From Bacillota bacterium (GTDB lineage: Bacteria; Bacillota; Clostridia; Christensenellales; Aristaeellaceae): a stretch of 64,000 nt of DNA. The translations under genes and the position numbers were made by a program. Each line of letters starts with the position of its first letter. Position 1 is the stretch's first letter. Below, one piece after another: positions 49,312 to 57,658 of the stretch. The DNA is taken from the NCBI GenBank assembly GCA_023413135.1, contig JAEZQK010000035.1:1-64000 (forward strand), given 5' to 3'. The notes beneath the pieces were generated by a model that saw only the letters and a list, made by a program, of their open reading frames with translations, had not been told where the DNA came from and did not search any database.

Positions 49312-50235
49312 ATGGTGGCGCATGAAGAGAGTACCTTCCTGTCCACCACAGGCGATCCGCTGAAAAAGCTTATCTGGCACCCTGAAGGAACGCCCAAGGG
49401 CGTGGTGCAGCTTACGCATGGCATGGCGGAGCATATCCTAAGGTATGAGGGATTGGCTAAGGCCCTTGCGGATAAAGGCTTTGCGATAGTTGGCCACAAT
49501 CACCTGGGCCATGGGGAAACAGCCGTAACGCAGGGCTTTTTCGCAAAGAAGGGCGGCTGGGGCGCACTGCTTGACGATATGCACAAAGTGCGGATGGATA
49601 CGGAAAAGGAATATCCCGGCCTGCCCTACTTTTTGCTGGGCCACAGCATGGGCAGCTTTCTTGTGCGCTGCTATTTGTTTGAACACAGCCGGGGGCTGCG
49701 CGGTGCGGTGCTGTCGGGCACGGGCGCCTTCAGCCCGATGGAAGCCCGCCTGGGGCTTTTTCTGTCCAGAGCCCTGATCCTTCTGGGCAGGGGATTAAGC
49801 CCGGCCAAATTGGTGGATACGCTGGCCTTCTCCGCCAACAACAAGCCCTTTCTGCCGGCCCAGACGCCCTTTGACTGGCTCAGCCGTGACAAAGAGCAGG
49901 TTAAGGCCTATGTGGATGACCCGATGTGCGGTTTTTTGTTCACCGCCAAGGGGTATCATGACCTATTCACAGGCCTGAACCTACTGACCAAGCTTAAAAG
50001 CCTGAAAGCCATGAACAAGGAACTGGCCGTGCTGTTCCTGTCGGGCAGCCGTGACCCGGTGGGCAAAAATGGCGCCGGGATGAAGCGGGTGGCGGATGCT
50101 TTCCATGATTCGGGGATAAACGATATCACGGTAAAGCTGTATCCCGAAGCCCGCCACGAGGTGTTCAACGAGGTGAACCGCCAGGAGGTCTACGGCGATT
50201 TGGTCAACTGGCTGCTGGGCAAGAGCGGGGCATAG
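49312..50235 (+). CDS. Alpha/beta hydrolase, monoacylglycerol-lipase type
   Basis: A 307-residue soluble hydrolase starting at the ATG at 49312, 7 nt after GAAGGAGG. Motifs: oxyanion region LTHGMAEH, HNHLGHGET, nucleophile elbow LGHSMGSF with Ser112, catalytic Asp in LFLSGSRDPVG and catalytic His in EARHEVFNE. This is the Hydrolase_4 (serine aminopeptidase S33/monoglyceride lipase) pattern. It probably cleaves monoacylglycerol or a lysophospholipid. No operon partner. Confidence 0.9.
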   Translation: MVAHEESTFLSTTGDPLKKLIWHPEGTPKGVVQLTHGMAEHILRYEGLAKALADKGFAIVGHNHLGHGETAVTQGFFAKKGGWGALLDDMHKVRMDTEKEYPGLPYFLLGHSMGSFLVRCYLFEHSRGLRGAVLSGTGAFSPMEARLGLFLSRALILLGRGLSPAKLVDTLAFSANNKPFLPAQTPFDWLSRDKEQVKAYVDDPMCGFLFTAKGYHDLFTGLNLLTKLKSLKAMNKELAVLFLSGSRDPVGKNGAGMKRVADAFHDSGINDITVKLYPEARHEVFNEVNRQEVYGDLVNWLLGKSGA

Positions 50236-50326
50236 CATGTTAAAGGAAATGGTGCAAACTCGAAAAAGTGGCTGCGTATCTTTCCGACACAGATTATCCT
50301 GAAAATAGGGAGCGAGTCATACATGA

Positions 50327-50450
50327 GAAGGCTTCCCCTGGAGGGGAAGCTGTCGACGAAGTCGACTGATGAGGTGTTTATAGCAAATAAATGCTGCACC
50401 AACACCTCATCCGGCGCTGCGCGCCACCTTCCCCTCAAGGGGAAGGCTTA
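50327..50450. repeat. Palindromic MITE-like repeat, about 125 bp
   Basis: The ends are inverted copies: AAGGCTTCCCCTGGAGGGGAAG on the left and CTTCCCCTCAAGGGGAAGGCTT on the right (each itself a small palindrome). A second pair of arms, GATGAGGTGTT and AACACCTCATC, flanks the centre. No reading frame is supported. Organisation fits a non-autonomous miniature element or a folded intergenic repeat. Confidence 0.75.
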
Positions 50451-50451
50451 T

Positions 50452-52020
50452 TTACGTGTTGATCCACTCCGGATTGTTCAGTATGTTCCGGCAGAGGAAG
50501 AAGATCAAGGGAGCAATGATGAGGTTCGCCAGCGTCAATATGACCAGCACCGTGATGTTCACGGAAAGGAACAGCACGCTCATGGAATACAGCACGATGG
50601 AGAGCACCGTGCCCGGCAGCACCAGCAGGATCATGATCAGGAAATAAAGCATCACAAGCAGCGCCTTGAGCTTCATGCCGCTGAAAAACTTTTCCACAAG
50701 AAGGTTGCCGGCCACAAACAAAAGCGAAAAGCTTACGCGGGCAAGCACCGCAAAAGCGATATCCAGCGGCGGGAGCTTAAGCATCAGCCCCATGGGGATC
50801 ATGAGCAGCAGAGCCTCCACCACAAATCCAAGCGTGGACTCCCTTAGGCAATGGATCAGCTTGCGGAAGGACGTTTCAGGCAGCAGGTAGATATGGGGGC
50901 GCGTGAGCTCCTTCACCCAGCGGCCCGAGGACACGGTGAAAAGCTGCATATAGGTTGCAAAGACAAAGCCGGGCAAAAGCCCCTCTCCCCGCATGATGAA
51001 CGCGAAGGCCAGGGATACAAGCAGCATGATCATGGACATGGTATCTAGCAAAAACCGCCTGGCCCGGCGGCTTTCCAGCCTGTGCTTATAGTAGAAGACG
51101 GATGCGCCGGCCCCCTTGTTCAGGCCCGTTTTCCCTACCTTCACATTTTCGGGGAGAACCTCCTGTGTTTTGCCCTCCCTTCTTGCAGCAAGCGTCTGAT
51201 GAAGCGTCTCGGTGGCTTTGAGCACGTCTTCATAGAAGTCGGTCTCCTGCCGGTCCAAAAGCACAATGCAGGCTATTGTCCAGGTAATGGCTGCCCCCAG
51301 GCCCAACAAGGCCTGCGCCCATTGTGCACCCCATACTCCCGCCACTAGCGCGCGCATCCATCCGCCCACAGGGAACAAAAGCATGGGCAGCCGCGACAAT
51401 TGTTCCGCCCCCACCTGCATCCAAGAAGAAGTATTTGAAAACACGGGCAGCAGCACATACAGCGCCCCCAGGCCGCACAGGGACAGCAAAGCGATCCTGG
51501 CCGTCTTCCTCTTCTTTTCACTGGCATGGGTGATGCTATACAATGTCATGGCTGTCAGCTGCCCCAAAAACAGCGTCAGCCCATAGCCCAGCAGCACCAG
51601 CAGCAAAAAGGTGATAGGAGCGCCGTACTGCTGGTGGACCCAGGAGTATTGAAACAGAAGGAAAAAGCCGATCGTAAGCGACGTGCCCATCTGCTTAACC
51701 AGCCCGTACAGCAGGATTTTCTGCGGTTTTAACGGCGCCGGGAACAAAAGATGGATATCTGCCAGGGAGAACAGCGTGGTGCCCCTGTGAACGCCCCGGT
51801 AGGCTGAAAAGGCAAACATGGCGATGTATAGCACCGAAACGATAGCATACAGCTCTATGATTGGCCTAAGCTCCGTATTTCTGCCCTGCCCGCCTGCGAA
51901 AATCACAAAGCCCAGCAGACCGGCCAGGACAAGCGATACGATCCAGTTGGCCGGCTTCTTGAAAAAGGAGATGATTCTGTTTTTCAGCGTAGTGAAGAAC
52001 AGGTATGGAAGCGCCTTCAT
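50452..52020 (-). CDS. ABC exporter membrane subunit (ABC_export family)
   Basis: A 522-residue membrane protein with 12 or so helices, starting MKALPYLFFTTLKNRIISFF. Its length and the cytosolic loops (SLADIHLLFPAPLKPQKILLYGL, LLDRQETDFYEDVL) are those of putative ABC exporter membrane proteins that pair with a single small ATPase. The start overlaps the ATPase stop by 4 nt. Substrate unknown. The gene ends only a few bases from the palindromic repeat. Confidence 0.87.
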   Translation of the reverse strand: MKALPYLFFTTLKNRIISFFKKPANWIVSLVLAGLLGFVIFAGGQGRNTELRPIIELYAIVSVLYIAMFAFSAYRGVHRGTTLFSLADIHLLFPAPLKPQKILLYGLVKQMGTSLTIGFFLLFQYSWVHQQYGAPITFLLLVLLGYGLTLFLGQLTAMTLYSITHASEKKRKTARIALLSLCGLGALYVLLPVFSNTSSWMQVGAEQLSRLPMLLFPVGGWMRALVAGVWGAQWAQALLGLGAAITWTIACIVLLDRQETDFYEDVLKATETLHQTLAARREGKTQEVLPENVKVGKTGLNKGAGASVFYYKHRLESRRARRFLLDTMSMIMLLVSLAFAFIMRGEGLLPGFVFATYMQLFTVSSGRWVKELTRPHIYLLPETSFRKLIHCLRESTLGFVVEALLLMIPMGLMLKLPPLDIAFAVLARVSFSLLFVAGNLLVEKFFSGMKLKALLVMLYFLIMILLVLPGTVLSIVLYSMSVLFLSVNITVLVILTLANLIIAPLIFFLCRNILNNPEWINT

Positions 52021-52727
52021 GCGATGCGCCCCCCTCCCTCGGTGATTTCAAAGAACAGCTCCTGAAGGGATTTTTCCCCTTCCAGCCGGCCATCGTTTTT
52101 CTTGGTGGCTGCAAAGGCGCCGTTCATCATGATGTGAGCCACATCCCAGCCGTCTTCCACGCTGTCCAGCATGTGGGTGCTGATCAGAACCGACACATTT
52201 TGCGATTTCAGTTCCCGAAAGATCACCTTTAATTCCTTGATAGCGTGGGGGTCCAGCCCCACCAGGGGCTCATCGAATATAATAACTTTAGGCTTTATGA
52301 TCAAGGCACAGGCAAGGCTCACCTTCTGCTGCATGCCCTTGGAAAGCTCACGGCCCAGCTTATCCTTTTTATCCTCCAACTCCAGCCTTTTAAGAAGCGC
52401 TTGCGCATCCCCCTCCCAATCATTCAGCCGGTAGGCCCTTGCCATGAGTTCCAGGTGTTCCCCGATGGTAAGCAGGTCATAGATGGCCGGCATTTCAGGC
52501 ACATAGCCCAGCAGTTTTTTTGCCTCAATGGATTTGTTGTTATAGCCGTTTATGGTGATTTCGCCTTCGTGGCGCAAAAGCCCCGCGATGCATTTGATCA
52601 TGGTGGATTTGCCTGCACCGTTAGGGCCCAGCAGAACGGCGATCTGCCCATCCTCCACCTGAAAGCTGATGTCATGATTGGCCACAGTCTTCCCATATTT
52701 TTTTGTCACATGCGAAATGGATAACAT
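52017..52727 (-). CDS. ABC transporter ATP-binding protein
   Basis: A 236-residue ATPase starting at the ATG at 52727 (AAGGAG 8 nt upstream). Walker A GPNGAGKST (34-42), signature LSKGMQQKVSLA, Walker B VIIFDEPLVGLDP and switch His in LISTHMLDS are complete. It pairs with the following membrane subunit through a 4-nt overlap to form an exporter. Family resemblance is to the CcmA/YhaQ-like branch. Confidence 0.93.
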   Translation of the reverse strand: MLSISHVTKKYGKTVANHDISFQVEDGQIAVLLGPNGAGKSTMIKCIAGLLRHEGEITINGYNNKSIEAKKLLGYVPEMPAIYDLLTIGEHLELMARAYRLNDWEGDAQALLKRLELEDKKDKLGRELSKGMQQKVSLACALIIKPKVIIFDEPLVGLDPHAIKELKVIFRELKSQNVSVLISTHMLDSVEDGWDVAHIMMNGAFAATKKNDGRLEGEKSLQELFFEITEGGGRIA

Positions 52728-52759
52728 AACCCTGCTCCTTTTCCTTTTCTCCAGGCTAC

Positions 52760-52788
52760 ATCCTAGCGGCAATGGGGGATATTGTCAA
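52760..52788 (-). promoter_or_regulatory. Promoter of the ABC exporter pair
   Basis: On the minus strand TTGACA, a 17-nt spacer and TAGGAT, about 33 nt before the ATPase start. Confidence 0.55.
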
Positions 52789-53065
52789 TGTTCGATATCG
52801 CAGTCCCGCAGAATTCCGGTTAAAAGCAGCGTATTATCGCCTGAAGACTTCTACTTATCGGTCATGAAACGAAACCAGGCGCACCGTTTCGTTACAAAAG
52901 AAGGATTTTTTTAGGGCTGAGTCGAATGCAATTTTAATGCCCTTGTCAGCAGTGCACCGTGTGTTACACCTGTTGCAAGGAAAAAGGACTACATTTCGTT
53001 TATATACATGCATGGATGCAAGTCCTGTGGGGTAATCTATCCCTGGGAAGAAGAGGATGATCAAT

Positions 53066-54187
53066 ATGAGCAGAAGCAAAAAGCAAAAAGATCCTTTCCG
53101 CACATTGATCCGGGGAATGATATTTATGGCGGTGGCTGCCGCCATATGCGCCGGGATCTTCTATGGCCTAAACGCCTATGAAAAGCACGCCCTGGCCCAG
53201 AAGATCAAGGATACGGAGGCTGTCAATCAAAAGCGCGAACAGGAGTACCAGGCCGCCGTTGCGGAGTGGCAAAGCGCCACGCAAAAGGGGCAGAACCTTA
53301 ACTGGCCCTCCCCCAAAGCAGAGGGCTGGGATGTGGTTGACATAAGCTCCTTTCCCCTGGAGAATACGCAGCGTGATCCCAGAGACAGAGCCGAGCTTCT
53401 GGCCGGGGGCATGATGCTTGTCAACCCGTGGCACCCGCTGCCCGCTGATTTTCCCACCGATGGAATCGTCAGCGTGATGACCGCTACCCAAAGAAAGGTA
53501 GGCGCCGCCAATGCGGATGTGAAGTTATCCCAGAAAGCTATTGATGCCCTGCAGGTATTGATTAACGATGCTGCCGCCGCAGGCCTGAAGGACTACTTCG
53601 TTTCGGAAGGCTACCGCACCAATGATTATCAGACAGAGCTGTTTGAAAAGAAAAAGACGGAGCTGGAGGATCAATACAGCGGAGATATACTGATCGAGAA
53701 AACCAAGGAGCAAGTTAACGCGCCGGGCACCAGCGAATACCAAAGCGGTTTATCTTTCCAGATGGGTCTGTACCCCGCCTACAAGGATGGTTTCCAGGCG
53801 TCGGAACAGGGCAAATGGCTTACCGAAAACAGTTGGAAATACGGCTTCATTTTCCGTTTCCCAACGAAAGAATTTCCCAATTCCTCCTGGATCGATAAAT
53901 CCTACAAAACGGGCGTCACCATCAAGCTGAGCCTGTACCGCTGGGTTGGCATTCCCCACGCCACCGTCATGCGCCAAATGGAATTCTGCCTGGAAGAGTA
54001 TGTGGAATACCTGATCGAGCACCCCCATCTGGCCGTGTATGAAAACGGCACTCTCAAATATGAGATTTTCCGCCGTCCGGTGGGCAACGAAGCTACCGTG
54101 GATATCGAAGTACCCTTAGCCGCCTCCTCATACCTGTACTCCCTGGATAACATGGGCGGCTTAGTTACAGCATTCATTTACGAATAG
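53066..54187 (+). CDS. VanY-family protein lacking the zinc ligands
   Basis: A 373-residue membrane-anchored protein. The ATG at 53066 is 9 nt after GAGG; the ATG at 53057 is too close. One N-terminal helix (about 16-37) is followed by a charged coil and, from about residue 150, a VanY/D-Ala-D-Ala carboxypeptidase fold (VSEGYRTNDYQTELF, APGTSEYQSGLSF, GKWLTENSWKYGFIFRFP, YRWVGIPHATVM). The catalytic pattern SEHQTGLAxD has become SEYQSGLSFQ, so His is Tyr225 and Asp is Gln232. The late EPWH motif is KLSL, removing the third ligand. The fold is kept but metal catalysis should be lost, suggesting a peptidoglycan-binding or regulatory role. Confidence 0.82.
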   Translation: MSRSKKQKDPFRTLIRGMIFMAVAAAICAGIFYGLNAYEKHALAQKIKDTEAVNQKREQEYQAAVAEWQSATQKGQNLNWPSPKAEGWDVVDISSFPLENTQRDPRDRAELLAGGMMLVNPWHPLPADFPTDGIVSVMTATQRKVGAANADVKLSQKAIDALQVLINDAAAAGLKDYFVSEGYRTNDYQTELFEKKKTELEDQYSGDILIEKTKEQVNAPGTSEYQSGLSFQMGLYPAYKDGFQASEQGKWLTENSWKYGFIFRFPTKEFPNSSWIDKSYKTGVTIKLSLYRWVGIPHATVMRQMEFCLEEYVEYLIEHPHLAVYENGTLKYEIFRRPVGNEATVDIEVPLAASSYLYSLDNMGGLVTAFIYE

Positions 54188-54201
54188 GACCAATCGATAG
54201 A

Positions 54202-54232
54202 AAACGGGCTGCTGCATGGCGGCCTGTTTTTT
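54202..54232 (+). terminator. Terminator after the VanY-like gene
   Basis: AAACGGGC-TGC (54202-54212) pairs with GCG-GCCTGTTT region (54219-54229) and is followed by a T-run. Confidence 0.75.
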
Positions 54233-54412
54233 GCATGCACATGTTTCGATGCTTCATTGCAGGACATGGCCGTCTTTATATTCCCGAAATTTCTGAAAAC
54301 AGGAAATTTCAAGCCCATATTCGCTATGGACTTTTGGAATGATGGAAAATATACTTAATGCATACACTTTAGCAAAAAAAGGAATTTGCTTTAAGGAGTG
54401 TGAAAACAGCTC

Positions 54413-55273
54413 ATGGTCAAGATTACAGCCGATAGCACCTGTGATTTATCACCCGCAATACTAAAGGATCTGAACATCACTTTAAGCCCGTTGCACATTC
54501 TGGCAGGGGATAAGGATTTCAGGGACGGTGTGGATATCACCCCTGCCGACGTCTTCAAATTTGCGGACCAGCAAGGGATCATGTGCAGAACAGCAGCCGT
54601 CAACGTATACGAATATGAACGCCTTTTTGAGGAATTTTCCGCAAGCTTTGATGCGGTGGTTCATGTCTGCATCGGATCGGGATTTTCGGCGTGCTATCAA
54701 AATGCGGTGCTGGCTGCCAGGCGCTTTGACAATGTGTTTATAGTGGATTCACGCAACCTGTCCAGCGGAAGCGGGCACGTTGTCTATGGAGCCGCCCTGC
54801 TGGCAAGATCCGGCGCCGGTGCGCAGCAGATTCTGGCCAGCCTGAAAACGCTGATCCCGCGGGTGGATGCCAGCTTTGTCATCGACCGTCTGGATTATCT
54901 GCATAAAGGCGGCCGCTGCTCGGGCCTGGAGGCCACGGGTGCCAAGCTGCTTCAAATTAAGCCCTGTATCGAGGTACTGGACGGGCAAATGAAGGTAGGC
55001 AAAAAATACCGCGGCAGCTTTGAACGCTGCCTGGAAAGCTATGTCAAAGACAAGCTTACAGACTTGAGCCGGATTGAGCTTAAGCGTGTGTTCATCACCC
55101 ACCCCATGTGTTCCAGGGAAACCGTTCAGCGGGTAAGGGAAGTGATACTTGAGTACGCCGGTTTTGAAGAAGTTATCGAAACCAATGCCGGCTGCACCAT
55201 TTCCAGCCATTGCGGGCCCAAAACGCTGGGTATACTTTTCCTTCGCAAAGGTGAAAAACAGGCACTATTTTAA
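54413..55273 (+). CDS. DegV-family (FakB-like) fatty acid-binding protein
   Basis: A 286-residue protein starting at the ATG at 54413 with AAGGAG upstream. DegV motifs are clear: ITADSTCDLS at the N-terminus, VVHVCIGSGFSACYQNA, VFIVDSRNLSSGSG, and the C-terminal CTISSHCGPKTLGILF. DegV/FakB proteins hold a fatty acid for phosphorylation by the FakA kinase, feeding exogenous lipid into phospholipids. No fakA gene is in this window. Confidence 0.92.
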   Translation: MVKITADSTCDLSPAILKDLNITLSPLHILAGDKDFRDGVDITPADVFKFADQQGIMCRTAAVNVYEYERLFEEFSASFDAVVHVCIGSGFSACYQNAVLAARRFDNVFIVDSRNLSSGSGHVVYGAALLARSGAGAQQILASLKTLIPRVDASFVIDRLDYLHKGGRCSGLEATGAKLLQIKPCIEVLDGQMKVGKKYRGSFERCLESYVKDKLTDLSRIELKRVFITHPMCSRETVQRVREVILEYAGFEEVIETNAGCTISSHCGPKTLGILFLRKGEKQALF

Positions 55274-55352
55274 CGGCCAATGGCAAGGCCGGCACGCATG
55301 TCCTCCCGCGTGCCGGCCTTGCCCGTTTGCTCAAATGAACGAATCAATCTTT

Positions 55353-55997
55353 TTACGCCATTTTCAGCCGGTAGCCAAGCTTATATACTGTTTCAATACG
55401 GTCGCCGCCCAGCTTTTTGCGAAGCCGCTGCACATGCACATCCACAGTGCGGGTTTCCCCGATGCCCTGATAGCCCCAGGCTGTTCGCAACAGTTGTTCC
55501 CGGGATACGGCGGTTTCCGGGTTCTGCATCAGCGCATGCAAAAGGGCAAACTCCTGGGCAGTGAGTTCCAATGGTTCTCCGGCCAGCTTCACTTGCTTTT
55601 CTTCCAGATTGATCTCCAGGCTGCCCAGCGTCAGCCGGTTTTCCGTTTCTTTCAAAAGCTCCTCCGCCTCAAAAAGCAGTTCCGGTTCATCGAAGGGCTT
55701 CACCAGCACACGGCAAGGACCGCCATACAACGCCTGAAGGTGATCCTTCGTATCCGATTCGCGGGTGATGAACAGTACGGGGCATCTGCGGCAGGAAAGG
55801 TTCGTAAGGAAAGGATGGCTGTCCGTCCAGGGGAGGCGCGCGTTCATAACCACCAATCCGTTGCCAAGCGCCTGCAGATATTCTCCCGCTTGCGCCGGGC
55901 TTTCCACCGCCCAGCACCCATGACCCGCTCTGGTCAACATTTGCGCCATCTGCCGGGCCGACTGCTTGTCGCTTTCGATGATGAGCACTTCAGCCAT
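55353..55997 (-). CDS. Atypical OmpR-type response regulator (phospho-acceptor Asp replaced by Asn)
   Basis: A 214-residue regulator starting at the ATG at 55997, 6 nt after GAGGTG. The receiver-like domain (1-115) has IIESDKQ where the acidic pair is usual, and LVVMNARLPW where DxxLP carries the phosphorylated Asp: the residue is Asn52. The late Lys (VLVKPFDEPE) is kept. The C-terminal winged helix (about 125-214; LTAQEFALLHALMQNPETAV, GETRTVDVHVQRLRKKLGG, YKLGYRL) is intact. No histidine kinase gene is adjacent. It is probably a phosphorylation-independent regulator, like other atypical receivers. Confidence 0.9.
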   Translation of the reverse strand: MAEVLIIESDKQSARQMAQMLTRAGHGCWAVESPAQAGEYLQALGNGLVVMNARLPWTDSHPFLTNLSCRRCPVLFITRESDTKDHLQALYGGPCRVLVKPFDEPELLFEAEELLKETENRLTLGSLEINLEEKQVKLAGEPLELTAQEFALLHALMQNPETAVSREQLLRTAWGYQGIGETRTVDVHVQRLRKKLGGDRIETVYKLGYRLKMA

Positions 55998-56105
55998 GAA
56001 TTTCACCTCATGCATCCAACGTACCAAGTCTGGAAATTCATGCCGCACTTTCCCTAAAGTTATGAATAAATTGTGAAGAATTTTATACAGGCGCGGCCGC
56101 CTTCA

Positions 56106-56984
56106 TTACCAACGGTTTCTGTTCTTGAACAATTCGTTCAAACCAAGGCCGGCAAAAATCCATCCCAGCGGGCCGCAGCCGCAGCCCATGCACCCGGCCC
56201 GGTCGCCCATACGGCGCCTGCGGGAGCCAAAGATCAGCGAGAACAGAATGAACAGGATGAACAACGACCCGAGGCTGAATCCTGACGATCTATCTTCCCG
56301 GTAGGGGCGGTTTGGCCTTTCAGGCCTTTCCGCCTGCTTATCATTTTTCTCCCATTCGGAAAAAAACTGGCTGCCGCCGGGCAGAAAATCCATCCAGCTA
56401 TTGTTGTTATTGGATGGCGCAACCGTAGGCGCGGCTGTGGGAGTGGCGGCAGGGATGCCAAACAGATCGGCGGTGGAAACGGTTTGACCATACGAATTGC
56501 CCAAAGAGGATGCCAGCTGCGGGATGTACTGGCGGAAGGCCGATTCATACTGCTCGTTTTGATAATCCTTCAGGAAATAGAAGTTTAGCAGCTGCTGCTG
56601 GGAATCCGCGGACAAACGGCGGGCCAAGGTATTCCCGGCGACGGTTACCGCCTCTTCATCCCCCGAGGACAAAAGCAGCAGCAGATCCTCATCGCCAAGG
56701 TTCCACAGGCGGAATATTTCCCGGGCAAAAGTAGTTTTGTCCTGCCCGTCCAGGAAATGAACGGTAACCACCCAAAGCTTCACGCCGGTTTCATTCTTGA
56801 GCGTGTTGTGAAAGGTATTCAGATCGTCGACCGTATCTTTTGAAAAAATATTGGCACTGTCGGTCACAACCAGGTCCGTCTTTTCGGGATACCTGGGTGC
56901 AGCCCATGCGCTCAACGGGCTATAAAGCAGCAATATCACTAAAAGCACGGTTCCAAGACACCGGAAAAATGCGCGGCGCGCCAT
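56106..56984 (-). CDS. TPM-domain membrane protein
   Basis: A 292-residue protein; the ATG at 56984 is 8 nt after AAGGAG. A signal or anchor helix (about 8-28, cleaved near SAWA-AP) precedes an extracytoplasmic TPM domain (about 30-165; LVVTDSANIFSKDTVDDLN, VKLWVVTVHFLDG, DLLLLLSSGDEEAVTV). A low-complexity Ala/Thr/Pro linker, a second membrane segment (SLFILFILFSLIF) and a Cys/Gly-rich tail (GCMGCGCGP) follow. TPM proteins often pair with LemA, whose gene lies just upstream here. Their role in membrane protein or envelope maintenance is not settled. Confidence 0.88.
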   Translation of the reverse strand: MARRAFFRCLGTVLLVILLLYSPLSAWAAPRYPEKTDLVVTDSANIFSKDTVDDLNTFHNTLKNETGVKLWVVTVHFLDGQDKTTFAREIFRLWNLGDEDLLLLLSSGDEEAVTVAGNTLARRLSADSQQQLLNFYFLKDYQNEQYESAFRQYIPQLASSLGNSYGQTVSTADLFGIPAATPTAAPTVAPSNNNNSWMDFLPGGSQFFSEWEKNDKQAERPERPNRPYREDRSSGFSLGSLFILFILFSLIFGSRRRRMGDRAGCMGCGCGPLGWIFAGLGLNELFKNRNRW

Positions 56985-57022
56985 ATCCATTCTCCTTCTT
57001 CTGGCAGGTGGGTACTGAGTGA

Positions 57023-57568
57023 CTAATCAAACAAATCGGCACTTTGAATGCCCATCAGGGCAGCAAACCAGCCGCTGAAGGACTGCTGCAAATTGCTGTT
57101 AAACTCTCTGGCCGCATTGTTATAGGCATTCACAGCATCCCCGTCATCATAGACCTCAAGCGCCTTGGTCAGCGAGACTACATAGTTCCAGTCCTTGGTG
57201 TCGGCCTGAAGGGAGGCAGAATCTTTCAAAGCACCGGAAAGTGCTCCTACCGCCTCAGTCAAGGATTGGTTAGCATCATACTTTTTGTGCAATGATGCGC
57301 TACCATTGTTCAGCACATCCCGGGCATCAGCAACGGCCTTTAAGCGGTCATCCTGTTTGTCCAGATGCCTTTTTGCCACCGCCAGCAGGTTGCTGGCATC
57401 GGCGGCGCGCAGCGCCAATAAGCTTTTCAGGCCGCCCTCCTGCTCATACATCTTTTGAAGTTCCTGGGCTTCTGCCTGCCAACCCTTGCGGGCACCCCAG
57501 GCCAGGCTCCCCAGAACCAGGGCCAGGGCCACCAGCAGGCAGAAAAATGTCCGCCCGGTGTGTTTCAT
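57023..57568 (-). CDS. LemA-like exported protein
   Basis: A 181-residue protein starting at the ATG at 57568 (GGAGG 7 nt upstream). An N-terminal membrane helix (about 6-24) precedes a helical domain with the features of LemA proteins (LAVAKRHLDKQDDRLKAVADA, DWNYVVSLTKALEVYDD, AYNNAAREFNSNLQQ). LemA proteins are membrane-anchored helical bundles of unclear function that recur next to TPM proteins. It is 38 nt upstream of the TPM gene and 90 nt after telA. Confidence 0.8.
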   Translation of the reverse strand: MKHTGRTFFCLLVALALVLGSLAWGARKGWQAEAQELQKMYEQEGGLKSLLALRAADASNLLAVAKRHLDKQDDRLKAVADARDVLNNGSASLHKKYDANQSLTEAVGALSGALKDSASLQADTKDWNYVVSLTKALEVYDDGDAVNAYNNAAREFNSNLQQSFSGWFAALMGIQSADLFD

Positions 57569-57658
57569 GTTCCATCCTCCATACCGTGTCAAGAAAAGCA
57601 AAAATATTTTCAATTTTGAATTGAGGTTTTTTGGGAGGGTGCGGCCTACCGTTCTCTC

